DNA of 64,000 bases, from the NCBI GenBank assembly GCA_002197995.1, contig NGZR01000005.1, positions 2,976,001 to 3,040,000 on the forward strand, given 5' to 3'. Source of the stretch: Gaeumannomyces sp. JS-464 (Eukaryota; Ascomycota; Sordariomycetes; Magnaporthales; Magnaporthaceae). Shown one piece after another: positions 20,233 through 30,464 of the stretch. Numbering within the stretch: the stretch's first letter is position 1; each line of letters opens with the position of its first letter. Position numbers and translations under genes: made by a program. Under the pieces are notes generated by a model. The model did not search any database. It was not told the origin of the DNA and saw only the letters and a list, made by a program, of their open reading frames with translations.

Positions 20233-22472
20233 TCAAACAACTATGCGGCGATCGATGCGCATCGACGGCGGTGCAGCCGTCCGCCGCGGTAGCGCGGCCC
20301 CGGCGGTGCGGGTGGCGTGGTACTGGGCCAGCGCGGCGTTGACGGCGGTAACGTCCGGGTAGGGGTTGAAGCTGGCCATGAACTGCACGCGCTGCTCGAT
20401 GGCAGCAGGCGTAAAGGGGCCCGTCCGGGCGCGCAGGTCCGCGACCTGGTACGGCCGCGGGCGCCAGAGCGGGTCCATGGGGTCGAGGAAGCGGGCGTTG
20501 CTGCTGTTCCGGTCGAATGCGAAGTCGGGCAGCGACGTGACGTTGAAGGCCGCCATCATGTCGTGGTCCTCGTGGATGAGGTTGTGGCAGTGGAACATGT
20601 ACAGGCCGTCCCAGGGCTCGTAGTGCGCTTCGATTAGCACCCGCTCGTTCTTGGCCAGCCACACCACGTCCTTGAGGCCGGCGGCCTCGTACGGCTGCAC
20701 GCCGCGCCCCCGGCCGCCCTCGCGCCGCAGGATCTTGAAGTCGACCAGGTGCACGTGGATCGGGTGCGTCCAGTCGCCCGAGTTGTTGATCAGCTCCCAC
20801 ACCTCGACGGTGCCGCGCTGCGGGCGCGCGAGCACCCGGTTCTGCACGTCGGTGAACCCGACCCCGTTGATCAGCCACTCGCCGCCGCCCCTCTCGAACC
20901 GGAAGCTGTGGTCGATGACGCTGCGCGACGGTGGGAACGCCACCTGCCGGAGCTTCGCGGGCACCACCGACCGGTCGGGGCTTGCCAGGTTGCGGGCCAC
21001 GTTGAACTTCATGACCTTGCCCGTCTCCTTGTAGTCCTTGTCGGTGCCGACGTTGCCCACGTCCTCCTCGTTGCGCCTGGGGGAAGCATGATATGTCAGA
21101 TTTGCACGCAACGGGGCACTAGGGGCCGGTGGCTTAAAGCGCCATGCAAAGCTCCGGAAGCTTGACTTACAGCTCGATGGACTGGCCGGCAAACTGCGAA
21201 AAGTCGAAGACCACCTCCCAGCGCTCCGCGAGAGACATCCACTGCACACAGCACACCACAGTCAGCAAAGGTAAACGTAATCACTACCGGCATCCTACAT
21301 GGCGCGTACCAGTCTGTTAGAGGTGACGGGTGCCTCAAGGAGCCCAGCATCAGAAGCGATGACTTGGAAGTTGAGCTTGGTATTAAGCGCAGTGCTCCTG
21401 GCGAAGAAGAGCGAGAAGGAGCGAGAGACGGAAGCGTCGAGGAAGCGCAGGCGGTACTTCCTGGGCTGCACATTGAAGAACGGCCACGGCTGCCCGTTGA
21501 CGTGAATAACATCACCCCACAGGCTGTCGCGCTCCCCGGCGGGCGAGAACAGGGTGCCGTCCTTGTTGTACTGCTTGGACGTGATGATCAGAGGGATGTC
21601 GAATTCGCCGTATCCCGAAGGAAGGTTCAGTGCGTTTTCGGCAGGGTCCTGGATGATGTATGCGCCGGCTTGCCCGAAGTACGCATTTTCGGCAGTCTGG
21701 ACGTGATGTGACATTGTGTTATTAGCATGGCCCTTGGACTCGCAAACTCGTTGCTTTCTCTTGCTCCGTTGGTGCTCTTAGAACGGCCGCTGCCAAACTT
21801 ACGATGGCGACGGCGTGGTCGTGATACCACAACATCCGAGCCTCCTGCGAGTTCGGATAGTAGTAGTCCTTGTACTGACCGGGATTGGTCGTATCCTCAG
21901 CCCAGCCGTCAAAAGGTGCCCGCGAGTAGGAGCCGTGGAGGTGGACCGAGTTCGGCAGCTGGGCATTGTTGACAAAGCGGACGATGGTCTCCTGGCCCTG
22001 GGGATTATAAAGGTCGGACCGGGCGATACGCCGTCGTAGCCCACCAGTCGGGCCGGGCCGAGGTTGGGGTACACTTGCTGGGTGAAGGGCTTGATCTCGA
22101 CTTCGTAATACCATATCGGCCTCCCTGTGCTGGTGTTGGTGACGATCCTAAAGGCTTGTTAGCTTTGCCCAACACACGCCTTTTTTCCCACCATTGGGTT
22201 ATGGAGACGCACTGCTTCGGCTGCTTGACAGGCGGAATGGGAAGCGGGAAGTTGTAGACAAATTTGTACGGCGGGCTTTCCCAGTCCTTGCGCCTCGTCA
22301 GAGGCTCGTGGTCCTCTTGGACAGGCTGGTCTCGCACGGCAAGGTCCATGTTGGAGATGTTGTACGTGTATCCTTCCCATCCATCATAGCCTTTCCATGT
22401 ACCCTCACCGGATCCTGCAGCCAGCGAGGCGAAGAGCTGCAGGAGCGGTAGGGCAACCGAACGAGTGAGCAT
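20233..22472 (-). CDS. Secreted multicopper oxidase, bilirubin-oxidase/laccase-like
   Basis: Five exons. Starting from the ATG at 22472, the introns are 22148-22212, 21707-21802, 21242-21309 and 21077-21170, all GT-AG and two with GTAAGT donors. A signal peptide (MLTRSVALPLLQLFASLAAG) is followed by three cupredoxin domains. Copper motifs are NSVHLHGSYSR and MLWYHDHAVAI (type 2/3), then THPIHVHLVDF and the C-terminal MFHCHNLIHEDHDMM, whose His-Cys-His supplies the type 1 and trinuclear sites. This set and the DHAVAITAENAYFGQAG junction fit bilirubin-oxidase-type enzymes, which reduce O2 to water while oxidising bilirubin, phenols or metal complexes. Physiological substrate unknown. In exon 2 the frame shifts near 22010-22014: a run of four C lacks one base between VSPGPTFII and GQETIVRFVNN. 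All else is intact, so an assembly indel is likely. Confidence 0.9.
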
Positions 22473-25400
22473 CGTGGCGATTCACGCCGGGGGCGAACGA
22501 AGGGCAGGGCTCCCTGGGAGAATCCAGAGGGCAAGGGAAAAGAGTGTGTGAGCAGGCCTCAGGATTAGGAGGACAGTCTGGCTTGTAGACCCAGGCTACA
22601 AACATCATGAGCAGCTTGGGGTCAGTCGTTTTTATAAGATAGCTCGATGCCGTCCCTGGTCACCATGGGCTGATTCGCGCATTCGCTCCGGCGTATCTCA
22701 TGGCTCCATTGGCCTTCCCGCATCTTCCCGCCGCCGTTATCATAGCGCAACCGAGAGACCATGCTGGCCTGCAGTGGTGGCGCCGGGGGTGGGAGACGGG
22801 TGGGCCGTCCGCCTTGACCCGGGCTCGCTGGGATAAGCCATGATCAATGCCTCGCGAAAGGAAAAAAAAGGCGGTAGCTGTGCCTCACCGAAAAGAGTGG
22901 GGATCTAGCAAAGAACTAGAGCTTCAAGGCTAGACCGATGCTCGACTCCCAATATTAGCAGCAGGGTTGTCCCGCTCGGGCCGAGGGACATGAGTCCCAG
23001 AGGCAACCTCCTCAATACCTAATAATGGCATTGTCATTTATTGCTCTTTATCTTGGCTTCGCATTCATCCAGCCCTGCATAGAACATATGTCAGTCGACT
23101 GCAGATATCAAATACAACAATGACTAGGTAGCCACGCCCTGGGCCAAAAACAGAATAGACCAGTCGAGGAAATGGTGTTTGTGGTCTGCTGGGGACAGCT
23201 GAAAAAGAGTCTCCTTGTCGTCTATTTTCAGCAAGCAGCTGGTGGAGCACGCAAGGCCTCGCCTCGACGCCCAGGTGGCCATGGAGTTCCCGCAATGCTT
23301 GAGGTCGGCGAGGATAGCCATCGAAGTCCCGAAAAGGACCTTGAGATTAGTGCCCGCGTCCGTGTCCCCGAACAGGGCAATATGAGAATGGATCGATCGG
23401 CAAGAGTCGAGGCGTGGGCGCCTTTGTTCCGCTGTAGATTTTGGTCAATATGCTTGTTCTTCGGGCGACAGGGTCTCGGCGTCGTCTGAGATTCCCTGAT
23501 ATTCTGATGGGCGGCCTAATTAGGAAAGGCATCGCTGTCTACGTCGGTGAAGCTACGGCAGCAGCCAAGGAATCATATGCCGAGAGGTTGCTGGGCATGC
23601 CCGAGAGAGAGAAGAAGAAAAACAACATCGGGCACTAGTGCTTCCACTCTTGATTTCGCTCTTTCGGTCCCAGTTCCCATCACTTACGGACTGGCGCCTC
23701 GGCTGGCTCCTTGGCATCTCCCAGATGGCGCCCGGCGTTGTAGGGGCACTGGTGCGCCACCTGCCCTTCGCAATTCGTGTTCTCGTTCCCCAGGCTGTCA
23801 AATCAGAGGCCTGAGGAGCACAAGCGCCGTCGAGTTGGATAAAGCTTGGGCTCAGGCCTTGGATGGAAACGAGCGAGCAGATGCGCTCAGATATGTAGAT
23901 GAGGTGACATACACCAGTATCCCGCCCATTGTATGCGCACGGAACGGAGAAGGACAGGTAGCGACTTGCCGTAACAGGAATTGTAGTTGTTAACGCGCGC
24001 ATGCTTGTGCCTGCATCGCCTCCGCCCGTAAGGGGTTTGGTCCCGTGCGCTGTTCTCAACGAGGCGGCTTGGACGGAGATTTTGGGCGTTAGCTGATCAA
24101 GTTCTCGCTCGCTTCCGACAACAAGCGATACATAAGCCTAAGAACACCGCCTGGAGCGCAGTCTCGGATGAGGTCTGCGCTTCACGAGGCTGATGCTACC
24201 CGTCCATCCGACCATCCCGCAGCCAAGGATCGTCGTCATTGTTGCCGTCCGATCCTTGGACATTTGTCTGAACCTCGGGCGGGAGGACTGCAGATGTTCA
24301 GCCGAAGGGACTGTGGAGGCAGAATGCAGTGCAACTCCGACTACCCCCAAAGCTCTTGGGCTGGGGCCGACACTCTGCGCAGGCGTGCCCGTTTAGGCAA
24401 TGCGCAGATACTTGGTTCATTCCCATAATTATTTCTTTCCTCCCTCTTGATTTTCACCAGTGGCAGCTGACCTTCCCTGCCCATCGTCATCTCCTCGTCT
24501 CGGATTTTTTTCTTCCTTGACCAGGTCTACAGGAGAGAGCATCTAGACATGGATTCTGTCCCGTGATCGCAAGCAATCCTTCAAAGGAACAATAGACGCG
24601 AGTGGAGATGTATCCCCGGCGCAAAATGTGGTGGACAAATCCGAGCTGGCCAGTGGCACGACAAAAATTGCTGTTGGACCAAGCATTGTCTTCCGAACAT
24701 TGGTAGGTCACCAATCCTGTGGGCTCTTGTCAGCGCGCGACGACGACATCGTAACATCCGCCGAAAAAAAAAAAAAAAAAAGAAAAAAAAAAAGTATTTA
24801 CGCAGTGGCTTTCATCCCCTTCAGCATGGACCTGCCGAGTAGAGCGATGGAAAGGACCCGAGAAGGCAGTCGGTCTCCAGGATCTTGGGCTTGTCAGTGT
24901 GTTTGCTTGGCAAAGCCACTATTGAATTCACCTGGGGTATTTTCCAGGAAGCTCAGCGCCCAGCTGGATCGCCTCTGCATGCATCGCACGCAGCCGTCTG
25001 CCACCAAGCTCTGAGGCGCGGCTCGAGTGGCTCGAAGCCCGGACAGGCCGATGCGTCTGAATGTGACCGTTCAGCGTGTGTGCCGCACCCTCACATGGTG
25101 GCAGTCGGCTTCTTCTCGGCCATGGGGCCCTTCCCTTTCTCACCGCGCGACCCAGGCCACCGGGTCCGAAGGAAGGACGGGGTGCATGGTAATTCGCATG
25201 ACAAAATCGACGATGAATGATTGATTTGATTGCTGAGAATGGATGGTACTGCTGATGCGGGCTTGCTTTTGCGGTGCGGGCCTTCAAAAAAAAGACCCCA
25301 GCATTGGACACAAACCGGCAGGTCGTCGCTCCGAAACCCCCATCAACTCCTTCAGGAACAACAGCCCGTGGCCCTGAATGGAGGCGAAGGATCGCGCCGC

Positions 25401-26151
25401 AGGCCGGAAAAGCAACCAACATGATGGAATTGGAAGAAACTTATGATGGAGGGATTGGGGCGCAGGGGTCTGGTGTGCTGGCTGCACCAGAGTGCGGGGG
25501 CCCACACCTCTCCGCCGCAGAAGTGCGCTGCTTGTCCCGCCGCGCTCGCTGCTGATGCTGCTGTTGGCCGGCGCCGGCGCAGCTAAGAATCCTTCAGCCG
25601 CCCCATCGCTCCATCCCCTTACTGGCCGCCGCCCACCCTCTTCTTCCCCGGCGTGCCAGCTCTCCGATCTTTCAGCTCCTTCGTTCCGCCATCATCATCG
25701 TTGCATCGAGTCAACTCGCATGTGCGAGCGGCCACCCGAGCTGGGCATTAGTAAGATCAAAAGGGCAATAGAGGCGAAAAAAGGAATCAAGCAGCAAAAT
25801 AGGGATTGACCAACGGAAATGGAGAGAAGAAAAGGAAGTTGACCAGAAAGGGTTAAGCCGGCCAATGTTGTTGGTTTGGCTTTACGAGCCCTCCCAGTCC
25901 ATGTCCGCTCACGGCTGAGCCGCCACAGACCAATATTTCCACCCCGACGTCCCCCGCGACGATGGCCATGTTTCCGTGCGCACTCTTCTCTCCTTCTCGC
26001 CTGCTCTTGTCGTCTGGGTCAAGCGGAGCGTAGCAGCAGCCAGTCAGTCGTTGTCACATCGCAAGCCCGAACTGGTTCGGCAGGCCTCCTCCATCTCTCC
26101 CCTCTACCTCCCGCCCCCTAATAATATCCAACCCTCTTGGCGGGAATCGAC
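22473..26151. other. Long intergenic region (3.7 kb) with low-confidence fragments
   Basis: The right part of the oxidase promoter lies at the left edge. A minus-strand stretch at about 23124-23400 reads HIALFGDTDAGTNLKVLF then FLDWSILFLAQGVAT and a stop, with no start or known domain. Long A tracts occur near 24764-24793. A plus-strand frame at 25492-25809 begins with a hydrophobic run but is Ser/Pro-rich. None can be supported as a gene. Confidence 0.4.
24764..24793. repeat. Poly-A tract
   Basis: About 29 A in a 30-nt span, interrupted by one G. No coding context. Confidence 0.9.
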
Positions 26152-27024
26152 ATGGGCACAAGTACCGCGGCACGTGTGGAACACGCCGAGCACGACGACG
26201 CTGAGCGCTGGCTTCAACCACCCCTTGCCGCCAAAGGTGGCCGCAGCAGCGACAATGCGACAACACCAGCGACAGCCCCCGACGGGCCCGCCGTCGGCCG
26301 CCACCAGCAGTGGGCCGACGTCGCCTCGGTCGTGAACCTCGCCGTGCGCGGCGCCTTCCCGGCGAGCCCCGTCTTTAGCGCCCGGGACCCGGCCGCGTTC
26401 CAGGCGCACTGGCGCGCCGTCTTCGCGTGGCTGCACGACTGCGTCGTCGCCGACGCCGGCATTGCCACCCAGCTGGCCGACCCGCCCGTGCGCCGGTTCG
26501 AGATCAGGATCCTGGACGACGGCGCCGGCAGCGGTGATGCTCGCCACGACAACGACGGCGGCGGCGACGACGACCATGGCAGCAACAACAATGGAGTCGA
26601 CGGCGTCGGCTGCCCGTGCCGGCTCCTCCCCAGGACGGCCGCGCCTAGCATCGTGCTGCGCAACGAGCGCGGCGTCACAAAGGGTGACCTGGTCCGCGGC
26701 CTGTCCCGCTACCTGTACGGCTCGGACCAGCTGCCCCTGATCTACAAGCAGCAAGATCCGGACCGCGACTGTTCCCAGAAGGCCGCCGCCGACCAGGAGG
26801 ATTCTCCCCTGTGTCAACAGCGAGGTCCGGCGCTGCCGTACGAGGCCGGCTGGATGAGCTCCTACGACGGCATCTGGGTGTACTGCTGCCCGCCAGACCA
26901 GTTCGCCAGCCGGATCAGGGACGAGAGAGAAACCGCGCCGGGAGGCCAAAATCACAACGAACCCGACAGGGTGTCACTACATATGAGAGGGCAGCAGCGC
27001 ATCAAAACAAGGTTGAGGCTGTGA
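26152..27024 (+). CDS. Hypothetical protein (290 aa)
   Basis: Single frame from ATG 26152. Protein-like segments are WADVASVVNLAVRGAFPASP, HWRAVFAWLHDCVVADAGIA, RRFEIRILDDG and, near the C terminus, YEAGWMSSYDGIWVYCCPPD. A low-complexity insert rich in Asp, Gly and Asn (HDNDGGGDDDHGSNNN) lies near residue 130. No signal peptide or membrane segment. A 283-codon minus-strand frame covers the same DNA but is Val/Gly/Ala-rich, as expected of a shadow. I do not recognise the family. Confidence 0.5.
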   Translation: MGTSTAARVEHAEHDDAERWLQPPLAAKGGRSSDNATTPATAPDGPAVGRHQQWADVASVVNLAVRGAFPASPVFSARDPAAFQAHWRAVFAWLHDCVVADAGIATQLADPPVRRFEIRILDDGAGSGDARHDNDGGGDDDHGSNNNGVDGVGCPCRLLPRTAAPSIVLRNERGVTKGDLVRGLSRYLYGSDQLPLIYKQQDPDRDCSQKAAADQEDSPLCQQRGPALPYEAGWMSSYDGIWVYCCPPDQFASRIRDERETAPGGQNHNEPDRVSLHMRGQQRIKTRLRL

Positions 27025-27494
27025 CCAAAAAAAAGACCGCAACAGGGCGGGGTGTGCTCTTCTTCATATTTCCTTCTCTACATCTGTAATGAATACAGAT
27101 ACAAGGCATGGATGTCTGGAGCCAAAGGGGGTGGAACAAGGCTCCCAAGCAGCTTCCCTCCAACAACATGATATCCTCACCTAACGAAAATGCCAATCAT
27201 TTACATTCCAAAGCCAGTATTCCAAAAGGATTATCTACATTACCCGTTTGTCGTCCTCCTTAATTTGGCGACTTGAGTTCTGATATCACGACGTTCATGG
27301 CACAGTTGATTTGAAACACTCAAGACGTCATTATTCCATTCATTCCTGAGGCTGAAGGCGCGGGACCTCACACCTTGCACGTAACATACATACATACATA
27401 CTCTACCCCGATATTTCTTTGAGTGGGGGTATACGTCAAGATCCCAATCGATGAAGAGACAGGTTCAGGAAGGAGGAACATAATATAACAGGGC
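27025..27494. other. 3' intergenic region of Prp2 and neighbour
   Basis: Convergent downstream region. Contains a short CATA microsatellite near 27386-27400. No gene seen. Confidence 0.5.
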
Positions 27495-30464
27495 TCAACG
27501 TCTCCTGTCCTTGGGAAGCTTTTTGTCCGCCAAGGCGTCCAAGTCCTCCTTTTTGAAGAAGTGCGGCGCCAGCTCGCCCAGCCATTTCGCCTCGATGGGC
27601 ATGCACGAGCGCATGTACTCCTTTGTGGTGGCGACGAGCTCCGTGTAGATGACCATCTTGGGCGGCGGGTCCACCCCCATCAGCACCGAGCTGGGGTGCA
27701 TGTAGACGGTCGTGCTGTTCTTGACCATGCGGTAGCCGTCGCCGTTGCGGTTCATGCGCGCCGCGTTGGGGAAGAAGCCCGCCGTGATGGCCCGCTGGAT
27801 AGGCGGCATGTCAGACGCCCCGCACGTCGAGAGCGTCACCTCGACCCTCTCGCACAGCTTGGCCAGCTGCTCCCGCACGTCCCGCGCCCGCGTGAGCGAC
27901 CGCTGCTGCAGAAAGTTCTCCTTGGACCATATGGGCGAGAAGTCGCTGTCCACCCACTGGTTCCAGATGTTGAGCAGCGTCAGCTGGTCGCCGCCCTTCT
28001 CGACCGTGAACCGGCCGCGCGCCGCGTCCGCGTGCACCTTCTTGTCCTTGGGTCGGAAGAACAGGGCCGACGCCTCGCCGAGCATCGCCACGATCGACAG
28101 AACCTCGTCCACGCATCCCTCCTTGTCCGCGGCCAAGACAGCCCTGGCAAACATGGGCTCCATCGGGAACTCGGCCATCTGCCGACCCACCTTGGTGAGC
28201 TCGCCCTTGTGGTTGAAGGCCTGCAGGGCAAACAGATGGTTGAGGGAGCCGATGAGCGCATCGGTCGCCGGGGGGTCCATGAACTCGAACGAAAGCAAGT
28301 CGTCGACGCCCAAAGACTTGAGTTGCAGCACCACTCCATTAAGGTTCGTCCGTTGGATCTCGGGCGTGGGCGACTCGTCCATCTCGTTCATGTAAGAGTA
28401 CTTGGTATAGAGTCTGAAACACTTTCCGGGCCCAACACGGCCTGCACGACCGCTCCGCTGGTTGGCTGACGCTCGCGAGCACGGCACAACGACGAGGCTG
28501 GACATGCCCGTGGCAGGGTTGTGCACATTCTCCTTGACGTAGCCTGGGTCGATAACGTAAACGATGCCGTCGATAGTCAAACTTGTCTCGGCGATGTTTG
28601 TCGCCAGGACCACCTTGCGCGCGTTTTCGGGCGTCGGCTCAAAGATTTTCGACTGCAGCTCAGAGGGCAGATTGGCGTAGATTGGACAAATAACGAGCTC
28701 TTTGATACGGCTCCCTAGTTTGCGAGCCGTGTCGGTTATTTGCTGCTCTGCCGACTCAATCTCGTCCTGGCCCGTGAGGAAGATCAGGATATCGCCCTTG
28801 GGCTGCGTGGTGTGAATCTGGAACACGGTGGTGATGGCAGCCGCGAGGTAGTTGGCTTCCGGTTGTGGTGTATAGTAGATGTCCACGGGATACCGCCTGC
28901 CGGGGATGTTGAAGATGGGTGCGTCGTCGAAATACGAAGCAAACTTTTCTGCATTCATCGTGGCCGACGATATCAGCAGCTTCAGGTCCTTGCGCTCTCG
29001 CGCCAGATCCTTGACAAGGGCAAGGAGGATGTCTGTGTGTACTGTCCGCTCGTGGGCCTCGTCGATCATCAGGGCCGAGTAGCCCGCCAGGTCCGGTTCC
29101 GTCATGAACTCGCGAAGAAGCATACCGTCGGTCATGTACTTCAGGATGGTCTTCTCGTTGGTTTTGTCCTCGAACCGGATCGAGTATCCGACCTCGTTGC
29201 CCAACTTGACTCCCATCTCGTCCGCCACACGGGCCGCCACGCTCATGGCCGCCACACGTCGCGGTTGTGTGCAGCCCACCTTCATGCCGTCTTTCGTATA
29301 TCCAGCCTCGTGGAGGTACTGCGGCAGCTGCGTCGTCTTGCCGCTGCCAGTTTCTCCAACAATGACCAGGATCTGGTACTGCTCCAGGGCGGCGAGGAAC
29401 TCGTCGCGGTAGGCGTATATCGGTAGACTCTGTCGGGTCTCCTGCATCGAGAGCTGCCGCTTCTCTGCTGCGTCGATCTGCGCCTGCAGAAAGCGCTGCT
29501 CGCTTGTGAGCACGCCCTCGCCGGCCATCCGGGAGTCCATGGTCCACTGAACGTACTGATCCTCGTCCATGACATAGTCATACCCATCCTCATCCCGCTC
29601 GGCTCGCTGGATTTGCGCCTTGGCCTTGGCGGCCTGTTCCCGATCCCACTCGTCGTACTCGGTGACATACTTCTCCTGGCCGTGCTCGTCCTTCTCCACG
29701 TACCTCTTGTAGAGCGCGTCCTCCTTTTTCTTCCTGTCGATCTTGCCTTTCTCTGTCACGTAGTCCTCAGGCATGTGGTAGCCATCGCGGTGGTCGTCGA
29801 TGCGCAGCCGCTCCTCGGCGAGCCTCAGGACCTCCCTATTTCTGGCAAAGTCGGCCTTTTCCCTCTCCGTCAGTCGCACGCCGCTGTTCAACTCGGCCGT
29901 CTCCTCGGCGACCTGCTTGCGGAGCAGGGCAAGCTTTTCGGCCTCGCGCTTCTTGAGGTATTCTTGGCGCGACTTCTCGCGCAGGTCGGGGAGCGCATCG
30001 TGTCGTGCCTTGTCATTGCCCGTCAGGGTCCTGCCCTTGCCCTCGTCGGCTCGGGAGGTCTTGGACCGTCTGTCATCGTGTCGCGCATTCTCGTGGTCCG
30101 CCGAGGACCGGCCCTTGTCTTCGTCGGCGCGGTCGTATTTGGAGCGTCTGTCATCGCCGGCGCGGTCGTATTTGGAACGCCTATCGTCGTCGGCGCGGTC
30201 GTATTTGGAGCGTCTGTCATCGCCGGCGCGGTCGTATTTGGAACGCCTATCGTCGTCGGCGCGGTCGTATTTGGAGCGCCTTTCATCATACTTCTTCGAG
30301 CGACTCGAAGAAGTTCTGCCTTCGGCACGGTCGCGCTCCGCCTTACGCTCTGATCGGGAGCCGTGGGATCGGGAGCCGTCCTGGTCGACCTTGGCGCGCT
30401 TCTTAGCAGGCTCTTCGTCGCCCTCCATCGGCACGAATGCGTACTTCTTATCAGGGGGCGCCAT
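27495..30464 (-). CDS. PRP2: DEAH-box pre-mRNA-splicing ATP-dependent RNA helicase Prp2 (DHX16-like)
   Basis: Intronless gene of 989 aa. The start at 30464 is preferred over an in-frame ATG 31 codons upstream because MAPPDKKYAFVPMEGDE begins the conserved N terminus. Prp2 is a spliceosomal ATPase that drives remodelling of the activated spliceosome before the first transesterification. Motifs are in order: GETGSGKT (370-377, Walker A), TQPRR, DEAH (468-471), SAT (500-502), FLTGQDEIE, ATNIAETS and QRSGRAGR (669-676), followed by winged-helix/ratchet (HA2) and OB-fold regions to the stop. The N-terminal 330 residues are charged. They include five tandem copies of RRSKYDRA-type units (about 61-115), an RS-like low-complexity tract. 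No frameshift in nearly 3 kb. Nuclear location expected. Confidence 0.95.
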   Translation of the reverse strand: MAPPDKKYAFVPMEGDEEPAKKRAKVDQDGSRSHGSRSERKAERDRAEGRTSSSRSKKYDERRSKYDRADDDRRSKYDRAGDDRRSKYDRADDDRRSKYDRAGDDRRSKYDRADEDKGRSSADHENARHDDRRSKTSRADEGKGRTLTGNDKARHDALPDLREKSRQEYLKKREAEKLALLRKQVAEETAELNSGVRLTEREKADFARNREVLRLAEERLRIDDHRDGYHMPEDYVTEKGKIDRKKKEDALYKRYVEKDEHGQEKYVTEYDEWDREQAAKAKAQIQRAERDEDGYDYVMDEDQYVQWTMDSRMAGEGVLTSEQRFLQAQIDAAEKRQLSMQETRQSLPIYAYRDEFLAALEQYQILVIVGETGSGKTTQLPQYLHEAGYTKDGMKVGCTQPRRVAAMSVAARVADEMGVKLGNEVGYSIRFEDKTNEKTILKYMTDGMLLREFMTEPDLAGYSALMIDEAHERTVHTDILLALVKDLARERKDLKLLISSATMNAEKFASYFDDAPIFNIPGRRYPVDIYYTPQPEANYLAAAITTVFQIHTTQPKGDILIFLTGQDEIESAEQQITDTARKLGSRIKELVICPIYANLPSELQSKIFEPTPENARKVVLATNIAETSLTIDGIVYVIDPGYVKENVHNPATGMSSLVVVPCSRASANQRSGRAGRVGPGKCFRLYTKYSYMNEMDESPTPEIQRTNLNGVVLQLKSLGVDDLLSFEFMDPPATDALIGSLNHLFALQAFNHKGELTKVGRQMAEFPMEPMFARAVLAADKEGCVDEVLSIVAMLGEASALFFRPKDKKVHADAARGRFTVEKGGDQLTLLNIWNQWVDSDFSPIWSKENFLQQRSLTRARDVREQLAKLCERVEVTLSTCGASDMPPIQRAITAGFFPNAARMNRNGDGYRMVKNSTTVYMHPSSVLMGVDPPPKMVIYTELVATTKEYMRSCMPIEAKWLGELAPHFFKKEDLDALADKKLPKDRRR
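30120..30284 (-). repeat. 33-nt tandem repeat encoding RS/KYDRA units in Prp2
   Basis: Five near-identical copies of an 11-codon unit (R-R-S-K-Y-D-R-A-D/G-D-D) in the N-terminal region of the helicase. Alternate copies differ at Asp/Gly, so the array looks like a duplicated 66-nt higher-order unit. Confidence 0.85.

Noticed and set aside
25492..25809. Possible small secreted protein
   Set aside because: The leading hydrophobic run is followed by Ser/Pro/Arg-rich sequence without cysteines or conserved pattern; likely chance.
26104..26955. 283-codon minus-strand frame opposite the 26.1-kb hypothetical gene
   Set aside because: Val/Gly/Ala-rich with no features; the plus strand has the better residue balance, though neither is recognised.
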